Shown here piece after piece: positions 1 through 5,849 of a stretch of DNA of 10,710 bases. Under the pieces are notes generated by a model. That model was not told the origin of the DNA and searched no databases. It saw only the letters and a program-made list of their open reading frames with translations. The stretch covers positions 1 through 10,710 of the forward strand of contig JBBQQC010000041.1 of the NCBI GenBank assembly GCA_038216465.1, written 5' to 3'. This DNA is from JACCZX01 sp038216465. GTDB taxonomy: Bacteria > Pseudomonadota > Gammaproteobacteria > Burkholderiales > Burkholderiaceae_F. The stretch's first letter is position 1. Each line of letters starts with the position of its first letter. A program made the position numbers and the translations under genes.

Positions 1-2
1 CC

Positions 3-212
3 GCGCGCGCCATTCAGATGGTGGCGGAGACGATTCGCCAGCCCGGAGGCCTGGAGGCGGTCAATCTGCGCGTCGCCGATCGTTTCGTCGATGCCTTCAG
101 CAACCTGGCAAAGACCAACAACACGCTGATCGTGCCGTCGAACGTGGCGGACATCTCGACGCTGGTCGCATCGGCGTTGACGGTGGTCAAGGCGCAGCCG
201 GCGCCGCGATGA
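3..212 (+). CDS. SPFH/Band 7 (stomatin-like) protein, C-terminal end only
   Basis: The reading frame is open from the window edge and ends at TGA 210-212, so only about 69 C-terminal residues are visible. The stretch NLAKTNNTLIVPSN followed by a hydrophobic segment (DISTLVASALTVV) matches the C-terminal end of the prokaryotic SPFH/Band 7 (stomatin, QmcA-like) family, where a helical region with an ANLAK-type motif precedes an (N)TLIVPS strand. Such proteins are membrane-anchored, form large oligomeric rings and are usually encoded beside an NfeD partner, which would lie upstream, outside the window. The stop overlaps the start of the GFA-type gene (ATGA, 209-212), implying translational coupling. 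The family call rests on this short tail alone; the transmembrane N-terminus and the SPFH core are not visible. Confidence 0.72.
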   Translation, partial: ARAIQMVAETIRQPGGLEAVNLRVADRFVDAFSNLAKTNNTLIVPSNVADISTLVASALTVVKAQPAPR

Positions 213-700
213 ACGAATCGGTCAGCAACACTTTTGATGGCGGATGCACGTGCCGATTGGTCAGCTACCGCCTAAGTTCCCGACCAATGTTTGTTCATTG
301 CTGTCATTGCCGCTGGTGTCAGCGCGAAACAGGCGCCGCGTTCGCACTCAACGCACTGATCGAGTCCACCCGAGTCGATCTGCTAAGTGGCGAGCTTGAT
401 GTCGTCGACACGCCGTCGGCGAGCGGGCGGGGACAGAGAATTGCACGTTGCCCTCGATGCCGCGTAGCGGTTTGGAGTAACTACGGAAGCGGCGACAGAG
501 TCCGCTTCGTGCGTGTCGGCACGCTCGACGCTCCAGACGCCTTCCCGCCCGATATTCACATCTTCACTGCATCGAAACAACCGTGGGTCGTGCTTTCCGA
601 CGCGGCTCCGGTCGTCCCGGAGTATTACAAGCCGGCGGAGCATTGGCCGCAGCAAAGCCTTGCGCGCTGGGCTGCATTGCCGCCGAGGGAGCTGGCTTGA
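209..700 (+). CDS. GFA/CENP-V-type zinc-binding protein
   Basis: This 163-residue protein has the cysteine pattern of the GFA (glutathione-dependent formaldehyde-activating, CENP-V) fold: GGC-x-C at residues 11-15, C-x-C-x-x-C at 32-37 (within CHCRWCQ), and C-x-x-C at 81-84. These sites bind two structural/catalytic zincs in Gfa. The RETGAAF stretch just after the second cluster is also typical. Most members of this family are not formaldehyde enzymes, so the substrate is unknown. The usual CG after the first cluster is CR here. The ATG overlaps the upstream SPFH stop (ATGA), and the stop overlaps the downstream TTG start of the acetyltransferase, so the three genes look coupled. The first half is less GC-rich than its neighbours (roughly 52-63% by line, counted by eye) and uses rarer codons such as CTA, TGT and AGT, a mild hint of later acquisition. 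Confidence 0.8.
   Translation: MNESVSNTFDGGCTCRLVSYRLSSRPMFVHCCHCRWCQRETGAAFALNALIESTRVDLLSGELDVVDTPSASGRGQRIARCPRCRVAVWSNYGSGDRVRFVRVGTLDAPDAFPPDIHIFTASKQPWVVLSDAAPVVPEYYKPAEHWPQQSLARWAALPPRELA
685..691 (+). promoter_or_regulatory. Ribosome binding site deciding the TTG start of the GNAT gene
   Basis: GAGGGAG lies 5 bases upstream of TTG 697-699, inside the 3' end of the GFA-type gene. The TTG overlaps that gene's TGA stop as TTGA. No in-frame ATG lies nearby, and the first ATG upstream in this frame (583) would add 38 residues translated from inside the GFA gene with no resemblance to GNAT proteins. This makes TTG 697 the likely start. Confidence 0.65.
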
Positions 701-1161
701 TCGCAAACTACGAGATCGCGCTTGCCCGCGCGACCGATGCGGCGCATATCGCCTCACTATCGAAGGATGCGATCGAGCACGGGCTGACCTGGTCATGGAC
801 CCCGCAGCGCGTGTTGCGCAGCGTGAGCGATGCCGCGACCAATGCGATCGTCGCGCGCGACCGCGACGTGCTGGCCGGCTTTGCGATCATGAAGTATCGC
901 GACGAAGATGCGCATCTGCTGCTGATGGCGGTCCATTCGTCGCGGCGACGGCGCGGAGTGGCTTCGGCGATGCTCGACTGGCTCGACATTACGGCGCGCA
1001 CCGCGGCCATGGCATCGATCAGGGTGGAAGCGCGGGAGACGAACTTCGCTGCCCGTCAGTTCTACGGGAAGCACGGCTACCGCCAGGTCGAGTTGCTGCG
1101 CGGTTATTACGAAAACCGCGACGACGCGGTCGTGCTGCGAAAGCTGCTGCGGTCCAGCTAG
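697..1161 (+). CDS. GNAT-family N-acetyltransferase (RimI-like)
   Basis: The TTG start gives a 154-residue protein of normal length for a single-domain GNAT enzyme that moves an acetyl group from acetyl-CoA to an amine. Motif A is visible as RRRRGVA at residues 83-89, the acetyl-CoA pyrophosphate-binding loop (Q/RxxGxA), preceded by the hydrophobic strand LLLMAV. Motif B follows as NFAARQFYGKHGY, with the Asn, Tyr and Gly usual in this family. The C-terminus (RGYYENRDDAVVLRK) resembles the end of RimI-type protein N-terminal acetyltransferases, but this is not enough to assign a substrate. It starts inside the stop of the GFA-type gene, so it is probably translated from the same mRNA. Its TAG stop lies in the palindrome GCTAGC (1157-1162), which also carries the stop of smpB on the other strand. 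Confidence 0.82.
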   Translation: MIANYEIALARATDAAHIASLSKDAIEHGLTWSWTPQRVLRSVSDAATNAIVARDRDVLAGFAIMKYRDEDAHLLLMAVHSSRRRRGVASAMLDWLDITARTAAMASIRVEARETNFAARQFYGKHGYRQVELLRGYYENRDDAVVLRKLLRSS

Positions 1162-1607
1162 CGGCTGCGCTGCTTCAGCAGGCGGTTCTGCTGCCGCTTC
1201 CAGTCCTTGTCGGCCTCGGTCGCTCGCTTTTCAAACTGGCGCTTGCCCTTTGCGAGGCCGACTTCGAGCTTCACTCGCCCCTTGGCGTAGTGCATGTTCA
1301 GTGGCACCAGCGAGTAGCCGGCGCGCTCGACCTTTCCTATCAGCTTGCGAATTTCCGCGGCGTGCATCAGTAGCTTCCTTGTGCGCGTCGGCTCGGCTTT
1401 GACGTGGGTAGAGGTGGTTGGGAGCGGGCTGACATGCGAATTAAGCAAATACAGCTCTCCCTGGCGCACGATGACGTACGCCTCGTTCAACTGCACGTGA
1501 TTTGCGCGGATGGACTTGACTTCCCAGCCTTCGAGGGCGATACCGGCTTCGTAGCGCTCCTCGATCGAATAGTCGTGCTGCGCCTTCTTGTTTTGAACAA
1601 TCGCCAC
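1158..1607 (-). CDS. smpB: SsrA-binding protein SmpB
   Basis: SmpB binds tmRNA and brings it to stalled ribosomes for trans-translation, which tags the unfinished peptide for degradation. The family signature is clear: HDYSIEERYEAG, then LEGWEVKSIRA, the VQLNEAYVIV strand, THVKAEPTRTRKLL, and GLAKGKRQFEKR, followed by a basic C-terminal tail (DWKRQQNRLLKQRSR) that in this family enters the empty mRNA channel. I place the start at GTG 1605-1607, giving 149 residues beginning MAIVQNKKAQHDY, which matches the betaproteobacterial form (MSIxxNKKAxHDY). The frame stays open to GTG 1638-1640, adding 11 residues (MIVLVAATQSA) that have no family counterpart and would overlap the proposed promoter region. 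No strong Shine-Dalgarno sequence precedes either start. It converges on the GNAT gene with shared stop-codon bases and diverges from rnfH. Confidence 0.95.
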   Translation of the reverse strand: MAIVQNKKAQHDYSIEERYEAGIALEGWEVKSIRANHVQLNEAYVIVRQGELYLLNSHVSPLPTTSTHVKAEPTRTRKLLMHAAEIRKLIGKVERAGYSLVPLNMHYAKGRVKLEVGLAKGKRQFEKRATEADKDWKRQQNRLLKQRSR

Positions 1608-1642
1608 TGCAGATTGCGTCGCCGCCACCAATACAATCACGC

Positions 1643-1669
1643 TTTATATCTCACTGCCGCGCGTATCAA
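1643..1669 (-). promoter_or_regulatory. Candidate promoter of smpB
   Basis: Read on the minus strand, TTGATA (1669-1664) and TATAAA (1648-1643) each match the sigma-70 -35 and -10 consensus in 5 of 6 positions. The spacer is only 15 bases, shorter than the usual 17, so activity is uncertain. Transcription would begin near 1636, downstream of the GTG at 1640 and about 30 bases before GTG 1607, which favours the shorter SmpB start. The -35 box touches the first base of the rnfH start codon. Confidence 0.35.
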
Positions 1670-1971
1670 TGGATTCGATCTGGCTGCGGGTCACCGTGGC
1701 GTATTGCGCGCCAGGCATCGAAGACATCAGCGAGGTGCGGGTGTCGGCCGGTTCAACTGCTCGAGATGCAATCGGCGCGGCGCAGATTTACACGCGCCGG
1801 CCGGAGTTGAAGGAGATGCCCGATACAGGAATCTGGGGCCGGCGCTGTTCGCTGGATGAGCCGCTGAAAGACGGCGACCGCGTTGAGATTTATCGCCCTT
1901 TGATCGTCGATCCGATGCAGGCACGCCGCGCGCGCGCCGACTTGCGGCGCAAGCGAACCGTCAAGCGCTAA
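1669..1971 (+). CDS. rnfH: RnfH-family ubiquitin-like protein (UPF0125, RatB)
   Basis: This 100-residue protein has the RnfH/UPF0125 pattern: an N-terminal beta strand with VTVAYC, a central YTRRPELKEM segment, the IWGRRCSLDEPLKDGDRVEIYRPL block in which DGDRVEIYRPL is nearly invariant, and a basic tail (RRARADLRRKR). The fold is a beta-grasp (ubiquitin-like) domain related to ThiS/MoaD, without the C-terminal Gly-Gly used by sulfur carriers. Its biochemical role is not settled; in gammaproteobacteria it follows ratA in the smpB-ratA-rnfH-bamE cluster. Here it starts only 61 bases from the smpB start, with no ratA between. No clear Shine-Dalgarno sequence precedes ATG 1669. Its TAA stop (1969-1971) shares two bases with the stop of the DUF4124 gene on the other strand. 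Confidence 0.93.
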   Translation: MDSIWLRVTVAYCAPGIEDISEVRVSAGSTARDAIGAAQIYTRRPELKEMPDTGIWGRRCSLDEPLKDGDRVEIYRPLIVDPMQARRARADLRRKRTVKR

Positions 1972-2522
1972 CCGCAGGCGCTCTGAATGATCTTGCGGGT
2001 GCGCTCGGCTTCGGCTGCACGCTGCGCATCATCCAGAAATTCCCGATTGCCAGCGGCGTCGGTCTTGGTGATCCGCACGCCGTCCTCGAGCGATTTCATG
2101 TAGCCGCGTGCACGCTCGCACTCGGCCGTTTTGGCGGCACTCTTGGTCTGCTCTTCGGCGACTTTCTTCTCGCCCTCCGCGCGCTCCTGCTGGCGCTTGC
2201 GAAATTCCATTTCGCGCTCGGCAATCGTTTTCGGCGCGTTGGGTGCCGGTGCGGTCTTGGCATCCGTCGACTTGGCATCCGCTGCCTTGGCAGCATCATC
2301 CAGCGGACCGCTGGCAGGCGCCGGATTTGCAAGTACCTGGGTGGTCGGCTGCCGCACGATGTTCGCCGGCTTGATATCGGACGGCGGCGGACGGTCGGAG
2401 TACACCAAGCGGCCATTGCCGTCTTTCCATGCCCATTGCGCTTCGGCGGGCGTGGAGGTGACTCCGATCAGCAAGATGCCAATCGCGATCGCTGCGCGAA
2501 TTACGTGTGAACCAGCCAGCAT
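1968..2522 (-). CDS. Exported DUF4124-domain protein
   Basis: The 184-residue product begins with a Sec-type signal peptide: a hydrophobic core (AAIAIGILLIGV) and an AEA motif predicting cleavage after residue 28. The mature protein starts with QWAWKDGNGRLVYSDRPPP, the DUF4124 motif (W-x-W-x-D-x-x-G-x-x-x-Y-S-D-x-P-P). Next come an Ala/Pro/Lys-rich linker (about residues 70-100) and a charged helical region rich in Glu, Arg and Lys, likely coiled-coil, containing two cysteines (in AECER and in the C-terminal SACG). DUF4124 proteins are periplasmic and of unknown function; one commonly lies beside guaB in betaproteobacteria. I chose ATG 2520-2522 because GGGAG sits 5 bases upstream; longer starts up to 2579 have no such site and would bury the signal peptide. 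It is divergent from guaB and overlaps rnfH at the stops. Confidence 0.88.
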   Translation of the reverse strand: MLAGSHVIRAAIAIGILLIGVTSTPAEAQWAWKDGNGRLVYSDRPPPSDIKPANIVRQPTTQVLANPAPASGPLDDAAKAADAKSTDAKTAPAPNAPKTIAEREMEFRKRQQERAEGEKKVAEEQTKSAAKTAECERARGYMKSLEDGVRITKTDAAGNREFLDDAQRAAEAERTRKIIQSACG

Positions 2523-2527
2523 AGAAT

Positions 2528-2532
2528 CTCCC
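2528..2532 (-). promoter_or_regulatory. Ribosome binding site deciding the DUF4124 gene start
   Basis: On the minus strand GGGAG is followed by 5 bases (ATTCT) and then ATG at 2522. This strong, well-spaced site selects the start that places the signal peptide at the N-terminus, over upstream in-frame ATGs at 2543, 2564 and 2579. Confidence 0.7.
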
Positions 2533-2649
2533 AAGCAGCGCATATTTTCCGACGCTTTTGACATCTGCAGCAAGGGCATCGATTACCTAAACAGGGTGTA
2601 AAGATGGCGCTATTGCGATGCGCTAAGTCGTCCGGCTTAGCGGTAAGCG

Positions 2650-2705
2650 CCGGGCCGCCCAAGCTCACCGCGTGCCGCCGCGGCCGGCGGTTGCGCAGCG
2701 CCCGG
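2650..2705 (+). repeat. GC-rich nested inverted repeats (hairpin) upstream of guaB
   Basis: CCGCCG (2675-2680) and CGGCGG (2685-2690) are perfect inverted repeats around a CGGC loop. The stem extends through a G-T wobble and a small internal loop to GCG (2670-2672) pairing with CGC (2694-2696). An outer pair, CCGGGC (2650-2655) with GCCCGG (2700-2705), encloses it. It lies upstream of the TATACT box, so it would be in the guaB mRNA only if transcription starts further upstream. No U-tract follows, so it is not an intrinsic terminator of the usual type. A regulatory role is inference. Confidence 0.4.
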
Positions 2706-2723
2706 AGGCGTACAAGTTCCCCG

Positions 2724-2729
2724 TATACT
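2724..2729 (+). promoter_or_regulatory. Candidate -10 box of the guaBA promoter
   Basis: TATACT matches the sigma-70 -10 consensus in 5 of 6 positions and stands out in GC-rich surroundings. It would give a start near 2736 and a leader of about 18 bases with the GAGG site inside it. The sequence 16 to 18 bases upstream is CCGG-rich and has no recognisable -35 hexamer, so this promoter would need an activator or tolerate a poor -35. Confidence 0.4.
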
Positions 2730-2753
2730 CCGTCTTTGCGTCTGAGGAAAAGT

Positions 2754-4217
2754 ATGCGGTTGGTACAAAAAGCGCTGACTTTCGATGACGTGCTGCTCGT
2801 CCCCGCCCACTCGGCGGTCCTCCCCCGCGACGTACAGCTTTCCACCCGCCTCTCCCGCAACGTTTCTCTGAACATTCCGCTCGTTTCGGCACCCATGGAT
2901 ACGGTGACCGACGCTCGCCTCGCAATAGCTCTCGCGCAGGAGGGTGGTATCGGCATCATCCATAAAAACATGACTCCCAAAGAGCAGGCGGCGCAGGTGA
3001 CGAAGGTCAAGCGTCACGAGGCGGGAGTGCTGCGCGACCCGATCACCATCACGCAGGACATGACGGTGCGCGACGCGATCGAGCTGCAACGCGCGCACAA
3101 GATCTCGGGTTTGCCGGTCGTCGAGGGCAAGCGCGTGGTCGGCATCGTGACCAATCGCGACCTGCGTTTTGAAACACGGCTCGACGCGCCGATCCGCGCC
3201 ATCATGACGCCCCGGGCGCGACTGGTCACAGTGCGTGAGGGCACCACGCCCGAGGAAGCGCGAGCGCTGCTGCACGAACATCGACTCGAGCGCGTGCTTG
3301 TGATCAATGGCGACGATGAGCTGCGTGGCCTGATCACCGTGAAGGACATCACGAAGGCGACCGAACATCCAAATGCGGCCAAGGATCATCTCGGCAAATT
3401 GAAGGTCGGTGGCGCCATCAGCACCGGGCCCGATTCCGACGAGCGCGCCGAATTGATGGTGCGAGCGGGCGTCGATGTGCTGATCGTGGACACCGCGCAC
3501 GGCCACCATCAGGGTGTGCTCGACCGGGTGCGTTGGGTCAAGAAGAATTTCCCAAAGGTCGATGTGGTCGGCGGCAACGTGGCTACCGCAGACGGCGCGC
3601 GAGCGCTGGTTGATGCCGGCGCGGACGGCGTCAAGGTCGGCATCGGTCCGGGCTCGATTTGCACGACGCGCATCGTCGCCGGTGTCGGCGTACCGCAAAT
3701 CACCGCGGTCGCCGACGTCGCCAAGGCGCTGCACGGTGCGGACGTGCCGCTGGTCGCCGATGGCGGCATCCGCTATTCGGGCGACGTCGCGAAAGCACTC
3801 GCCGCGGGTGCGTACTCGGTGATGATGGGTGGCATGTTCGCGGGCACCGAAGAGGCGCCGGGCGAAGTGATTCTGTTTCAGGGCCGCTCATACAAGAGTT
3901 ATCGCGGCATGGGCAGCATTGGCGCAATGACGGAAGGTTCGGCCGAGCGCTATCAGCAGGACAACGACGCAAACGTCGACAAATACGTGCCCGAAGGCAT
4001 CGAAGGCATGGTGCCGTACAAGGGAAGCGTGCTAGGCATCATGTTTCAGATGACCGGTGGTCTGCGCTCCAGCATGGGCTACTGCGGCTGCCGCTCGATC
4101 GACGAGATGCGCACCCGGGCGCAGTTCGTCGAGATCACCGCTGCCGGAATGCGCGAATCGCACGTGCACGACGTGCGAATAACGAAGGAAGCACCCAACT
4201 ACCGCCTCGAGACCTAG
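2754..4217 (+). CDS. guaB: Inosine-5'-monophosphate dehydrogenase
   Basis: GuaB oxidises IMP to XMP with NAD+, the first committed step to GMP. The 487-residue length fits the bacterial enzyme. It begins with LTFDDVLLVPA, followed by the SAPMDTVTD strand of the TIM barrel. Two CBS domains (about residues 92-205) are inserted after GIIHKNM and end near VKDITKA; they bind adenine or guanine nucleotides in this family. The catalytic loop GIGPGSICTTR carries Cys303, which forms the covalent E-XMP intermediate. The phosphate-binding ADGGIRYSGD follows, and the mobile flap retains the Arg399-Tyr400 dyad that activates water. In the EGIEGRVPYKG motif the Arg is Met419 here. The start at ATG 2754 is supported by GAGG six bases upstream and by alignment of MRLVQKALTFDD with known N-termini. 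guaA follows after two bases. Confidence 0.98.
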   Translation: MRLVQKALTFDDVLLVPAHSAVLPRDVQLSTRLSRNVSLNIPLVSAPMDTVTDARLAIALAQEGGIGIIHKNMTPKEQAAQVTKVKRHEAGVLRDPITITQDMTVRDAIELQRAHKISGLPVVEGKRVVGIVTNRDLRFETRLDAPIRAIMTPRARLVTVREGTTPEEARALLHEHRLERVLVINGDDELRGLITVKDITKATEHPNAAKDHLGKLKVGGAISTGPDSDERAELMVRAGVDVLIVDTAHGHHQGVLDRVRWVKKNFPKVDVVGGNVATADGARALVDAGADGVKVGIGPGSICTTRIVAGVGVPQITAVADVAKALHGADVPLVADGGIRYSGDVAKALAAGAYSVMMGGMFAGTEEAPGEVILFQGRSYKSYRGMGSIGAMTEGSAERYQQDNDANVDKYVPEGIEGMVPYKGSVLGIMFQMTGGLRSSMGYCGCRSIDEMRTRAQFVEITAAGMRESHVHDVRITKEAPNYRLET

Positions 4218-4219
4218 CG

Positions 4220-5800
4220 GTGAGTTCCGCGTCAGCGCAGCACGACCGAATTCTGATTCTCGATTTCGGCTCGCAGGTCACGCAGCTGATCGCGCGCCGC
4301 GTGCGCGAAGCAAGCGTGTATTGCGAGATTCATCCGTACGACGTCGCCGATGCGTTCGTGCGCGACTTCGCGCCAAGGGGCGTGATCCTGTCCGGCAGCC
4401 ACGCTTCAACGTACGAAGCGCACGAGTTGCGCGCACCGCCGGCCGTTTTCGAGCTCGGTGTTCCAGTGCTCGGCATCTGCTACGGCATGTTCACAATGGC
4501 CGTGCAGCAGGGCGGTCAGGTCGAGGCAAGCACGCACCGTGAGTTCGGCTACGCCGAAGTTCGGGCGCGGGGTCAGACGCGACTCCTTTCGAACATCGAA
4601 GACGAGCGCACTGCAGAAGGGCACGGCCTGCTGAAAGTCTGGATGAGCCACGGTGACAAAGTCACCGAGCTGCCGCCTGGATTCGTGCTGATGGCGTCGA
4701 CACAAAGTTGCCCGGTTGCGGGTATGGCCGACGAAAAGCGCGGGTTCTACGGCGTGCAGTTCCACCCCGAGGTAACGCACACGCTGCAAGGCCCGGCCAT
4801 CCTGTCGCGTTTCGTGCTCGATATCTGCGGCTGTAAGCCCGACTGGAAGATGGGCGACTACGTCGGCGAAGCGATCGAAAAGATTCGCGCGCAGGTGGGC
4901 AAGGACGAAGTAATCCTCGGTCTCAGCGGCGGTGTCGACTCTTCGGTTGCTGCGGTGTTGATTCAGCGCGCGATCGGCGACCAGCTGACGTGCGTTTTCG
5001 TCGACACCGGTCTGCTGCGCCTCGACGAGGCGCGACAGGTCATCGATACATTCGACAGGCACCTGGGCATTCGACTAATCCACGTCGATGCGAGCGACCG
5101 TTTTCTCAACGCGCTCGCAGGCGAAACGGACCCGGAAGTCAAGCGCAAGATCATCGGCCGCGAATTCGTGCACGTGTTTCAGCAAGAGGCGGCAAGACTT
5201 CCCGCAGCCAAGTGGCTGGCGCAAGGCACGATCTACCCTGACGTCATCGAGTCGGCCGGCGCAAAAACGAAGAAGGCGACAACGATCAAGAGCCACCATA
5301 ACGTCGGTGGCCTGCCCGAAACGCTGCATCTGCAGCTGCTGGAACCACTGCGTGAGCTTTTCAAGGACGAGGTGCGCGACCTTGGCATTGCCCTCGGCCT
5401 GCCGCGCGAAATGGTTTTCAGACACCCGTTTCCCGGACCCGGCCTTGGCGTGCGCATTTTGGGCGAGGTCAAGCGCGAGTACGCCGATCTTTTGCGGCGG
5501 GCCGATGCGATCTTCGTCGACGAGCTGCGCGCGAGCGGGTGGTACGACCGCACCAGCCAGGCGTTTGCGGTATTCGTGCCGGTCAAAAGTGTCGGCGTGA
5601 TGGGCGACGGTCGCACGTACGAATGGGTGGTGGCGTTGCGTGCGGTGCAGACGTCGGATTTCATGACGGCGCACTGGGCCGAGCTGCCGTACGAGCTGCT
5701 CGGCCGCGTGTCGAACCGCATCATCAACGAAGTGCGCGGCATTAACCGTGTCGTGTACGACATCAGTGGCAAGCCGCCGGCGACCATCGAGTGGGAATGA
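4220..5800 (+). CDS. guaA: GMP synthase (glutamine-hydrolysing)
   Basis: GuaA converts XMP to GMP using ATP and ammonia released from glutamine. The GTG start two bases after the guaB stop gives 526 residues, the usual length, beginning just before RILILDFGSQVTQLIARRVRE. The N-terminal class I glutamine amidotransferase domain (about 1-200) has Cys87 (GICYGM), His182 and Glu184 (QFHPE) as its triad. The ATP-pyrophosphatase domain follows with the P-loop GLSGGVDSS at residues 234-242. The C-terminal dimerisation domain has HPFPGPGLGVRILGE and ends in PPATIEWE, the invariant XMP-binding tail. The residue four after Cys87 is Phe91 where nearly all class I amidotransferases have Gln. SGSHASTYE in place of the common SGGP motif is typical of betaproteobacterial GuaA. 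It is co-transcribed with guaB; I see no terminator after it. Confidence 0.98.
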   Translation: MSSASAQHDRILILDFGSQVTQLIARRVREASVYCEIHPYDVADAFVRDFAPRGVILSGSHASTYEAHELRAPPAVFELGVPVLGICYGMFTMAVQQGGQVEASTHREFGYAEVRARGQTRLLSNIEDERTAEGHGLLKVWMSHGDKVTELPPGFVLMASTQSCPVAGMADEKRGFYGVQFHPEVTHTLQGPAILSRFVLDICGCKPDWKMGDYVGEAIEKIRAQVGKDEVILGLSGGVDSSVAAVLIQRAIGDQLTCVFVDTGLLRLDEARQVIDTFDRHLGIRLIHVDASDRFLNALAGETDPEVKRKIIGREFVHVFQQEAARLPAAKWLAQGTIYPDVIESAGAKTKKATTIKSHHNVGGLPETLHLQLLEPLRELFKDEVRDLGIALGLPREMVFRHPFPGPGLGVRILGEVKREYADLLRRADAIFVDELRASGWYDRTSQAFAVFVPVKSVGVMGDGRTYEWVVALRAVQTSDFMTAHWAELPYELLGRVSNRIINEVRGINRVVYDISGKPPATIEWE

Positions 5801-5835
5801 CGCGAGGTTTTCGACGCCGGTAGCATTGCGCAAAC

Positions 5836-5843
5836 AAAAGGAG
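5836..5843 (+). promoter_or_regulatory. Ribosome binding site of the Bug-type gene
   Basis: AAAAGGAG lies 6 bases before ATG 5850 and is the strongest Shine-Dalgarno sequence in the window. It fixes the start so that the product begins with a basic n-region and a signal peptide, although the frame stays open 34 codons further upstream into guaA. Confidence 0.75.
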
Positions 5844-5849
5844 ACTGTT

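Larger units (their letters stand above)
2523..2753. other. Divergent intergenic region between the DUF4124 gene and guaB
   Basis: These 231 bases separate the two divergent genes and should hold the promoters of both. Visible elements are a perfect TTGACA at 2558-2563 with only a poor -10 (GATTAC, 17 bases downstream), a GC-rich block at 2647-2710 containing nested inverted repeats, and TATACT at 2724-2729 close to guaB. The frame of guaB stays open back to an ATG at 2604, but those 50 residues are Arg/Ser-rich and unlike any IMP dehydrogenase N-terminus, so I treat the stretch as non-coding. I see no small gene here. Confidence 0.6.

Noticed and set aside
1608..1640. Longer SmpB start at GTG 1640
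   Set aside because: It adds 11 hydrophobic residues not seen in betaproteobacterial SmpB and lies upstream of the start of transcription predicted from the candidate promoter. It remains possible because neither start has a strong ribosome binding site.
2558..2586. TTGACA with GATTAC 17 bases downstream as the main guaB promoter
   Set aside because: The -35 is perfect, but the -10 matches in only 3 of 6 positions; not reported as a promoter, only mentioned as a possible alternative.
2604..2753. In-frame N-terminal extension of guaB from ATG 2604
   Set aside because: The 50 residues are Arg/Ser-rich, derive from the GC-rich hairpin region and have no counterpart in IMP dehydrogenases; ATG 2754 has a good ribosome binding site and aligns with the family.
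2637..3734. Long open frame on the minus strand across guaB
   Set aside because: It is antisense to a certain gene, has a His/Arg/Asp-rich composition typical of the complement of GC-rich codons and matches no family I recognise.
3659..4219. Upstream extension of the guaA frame into guaB
   Set aside because: The frame is open but overlaps guaB entirely and encodes Arg-rich sequence unlike GuaA; GTG 4220 gives the correct family length.
5801..5849. Terminator after guaA
   Set aside because: No stable inverted repeat followed by a T-run is visible in these 49 bases.
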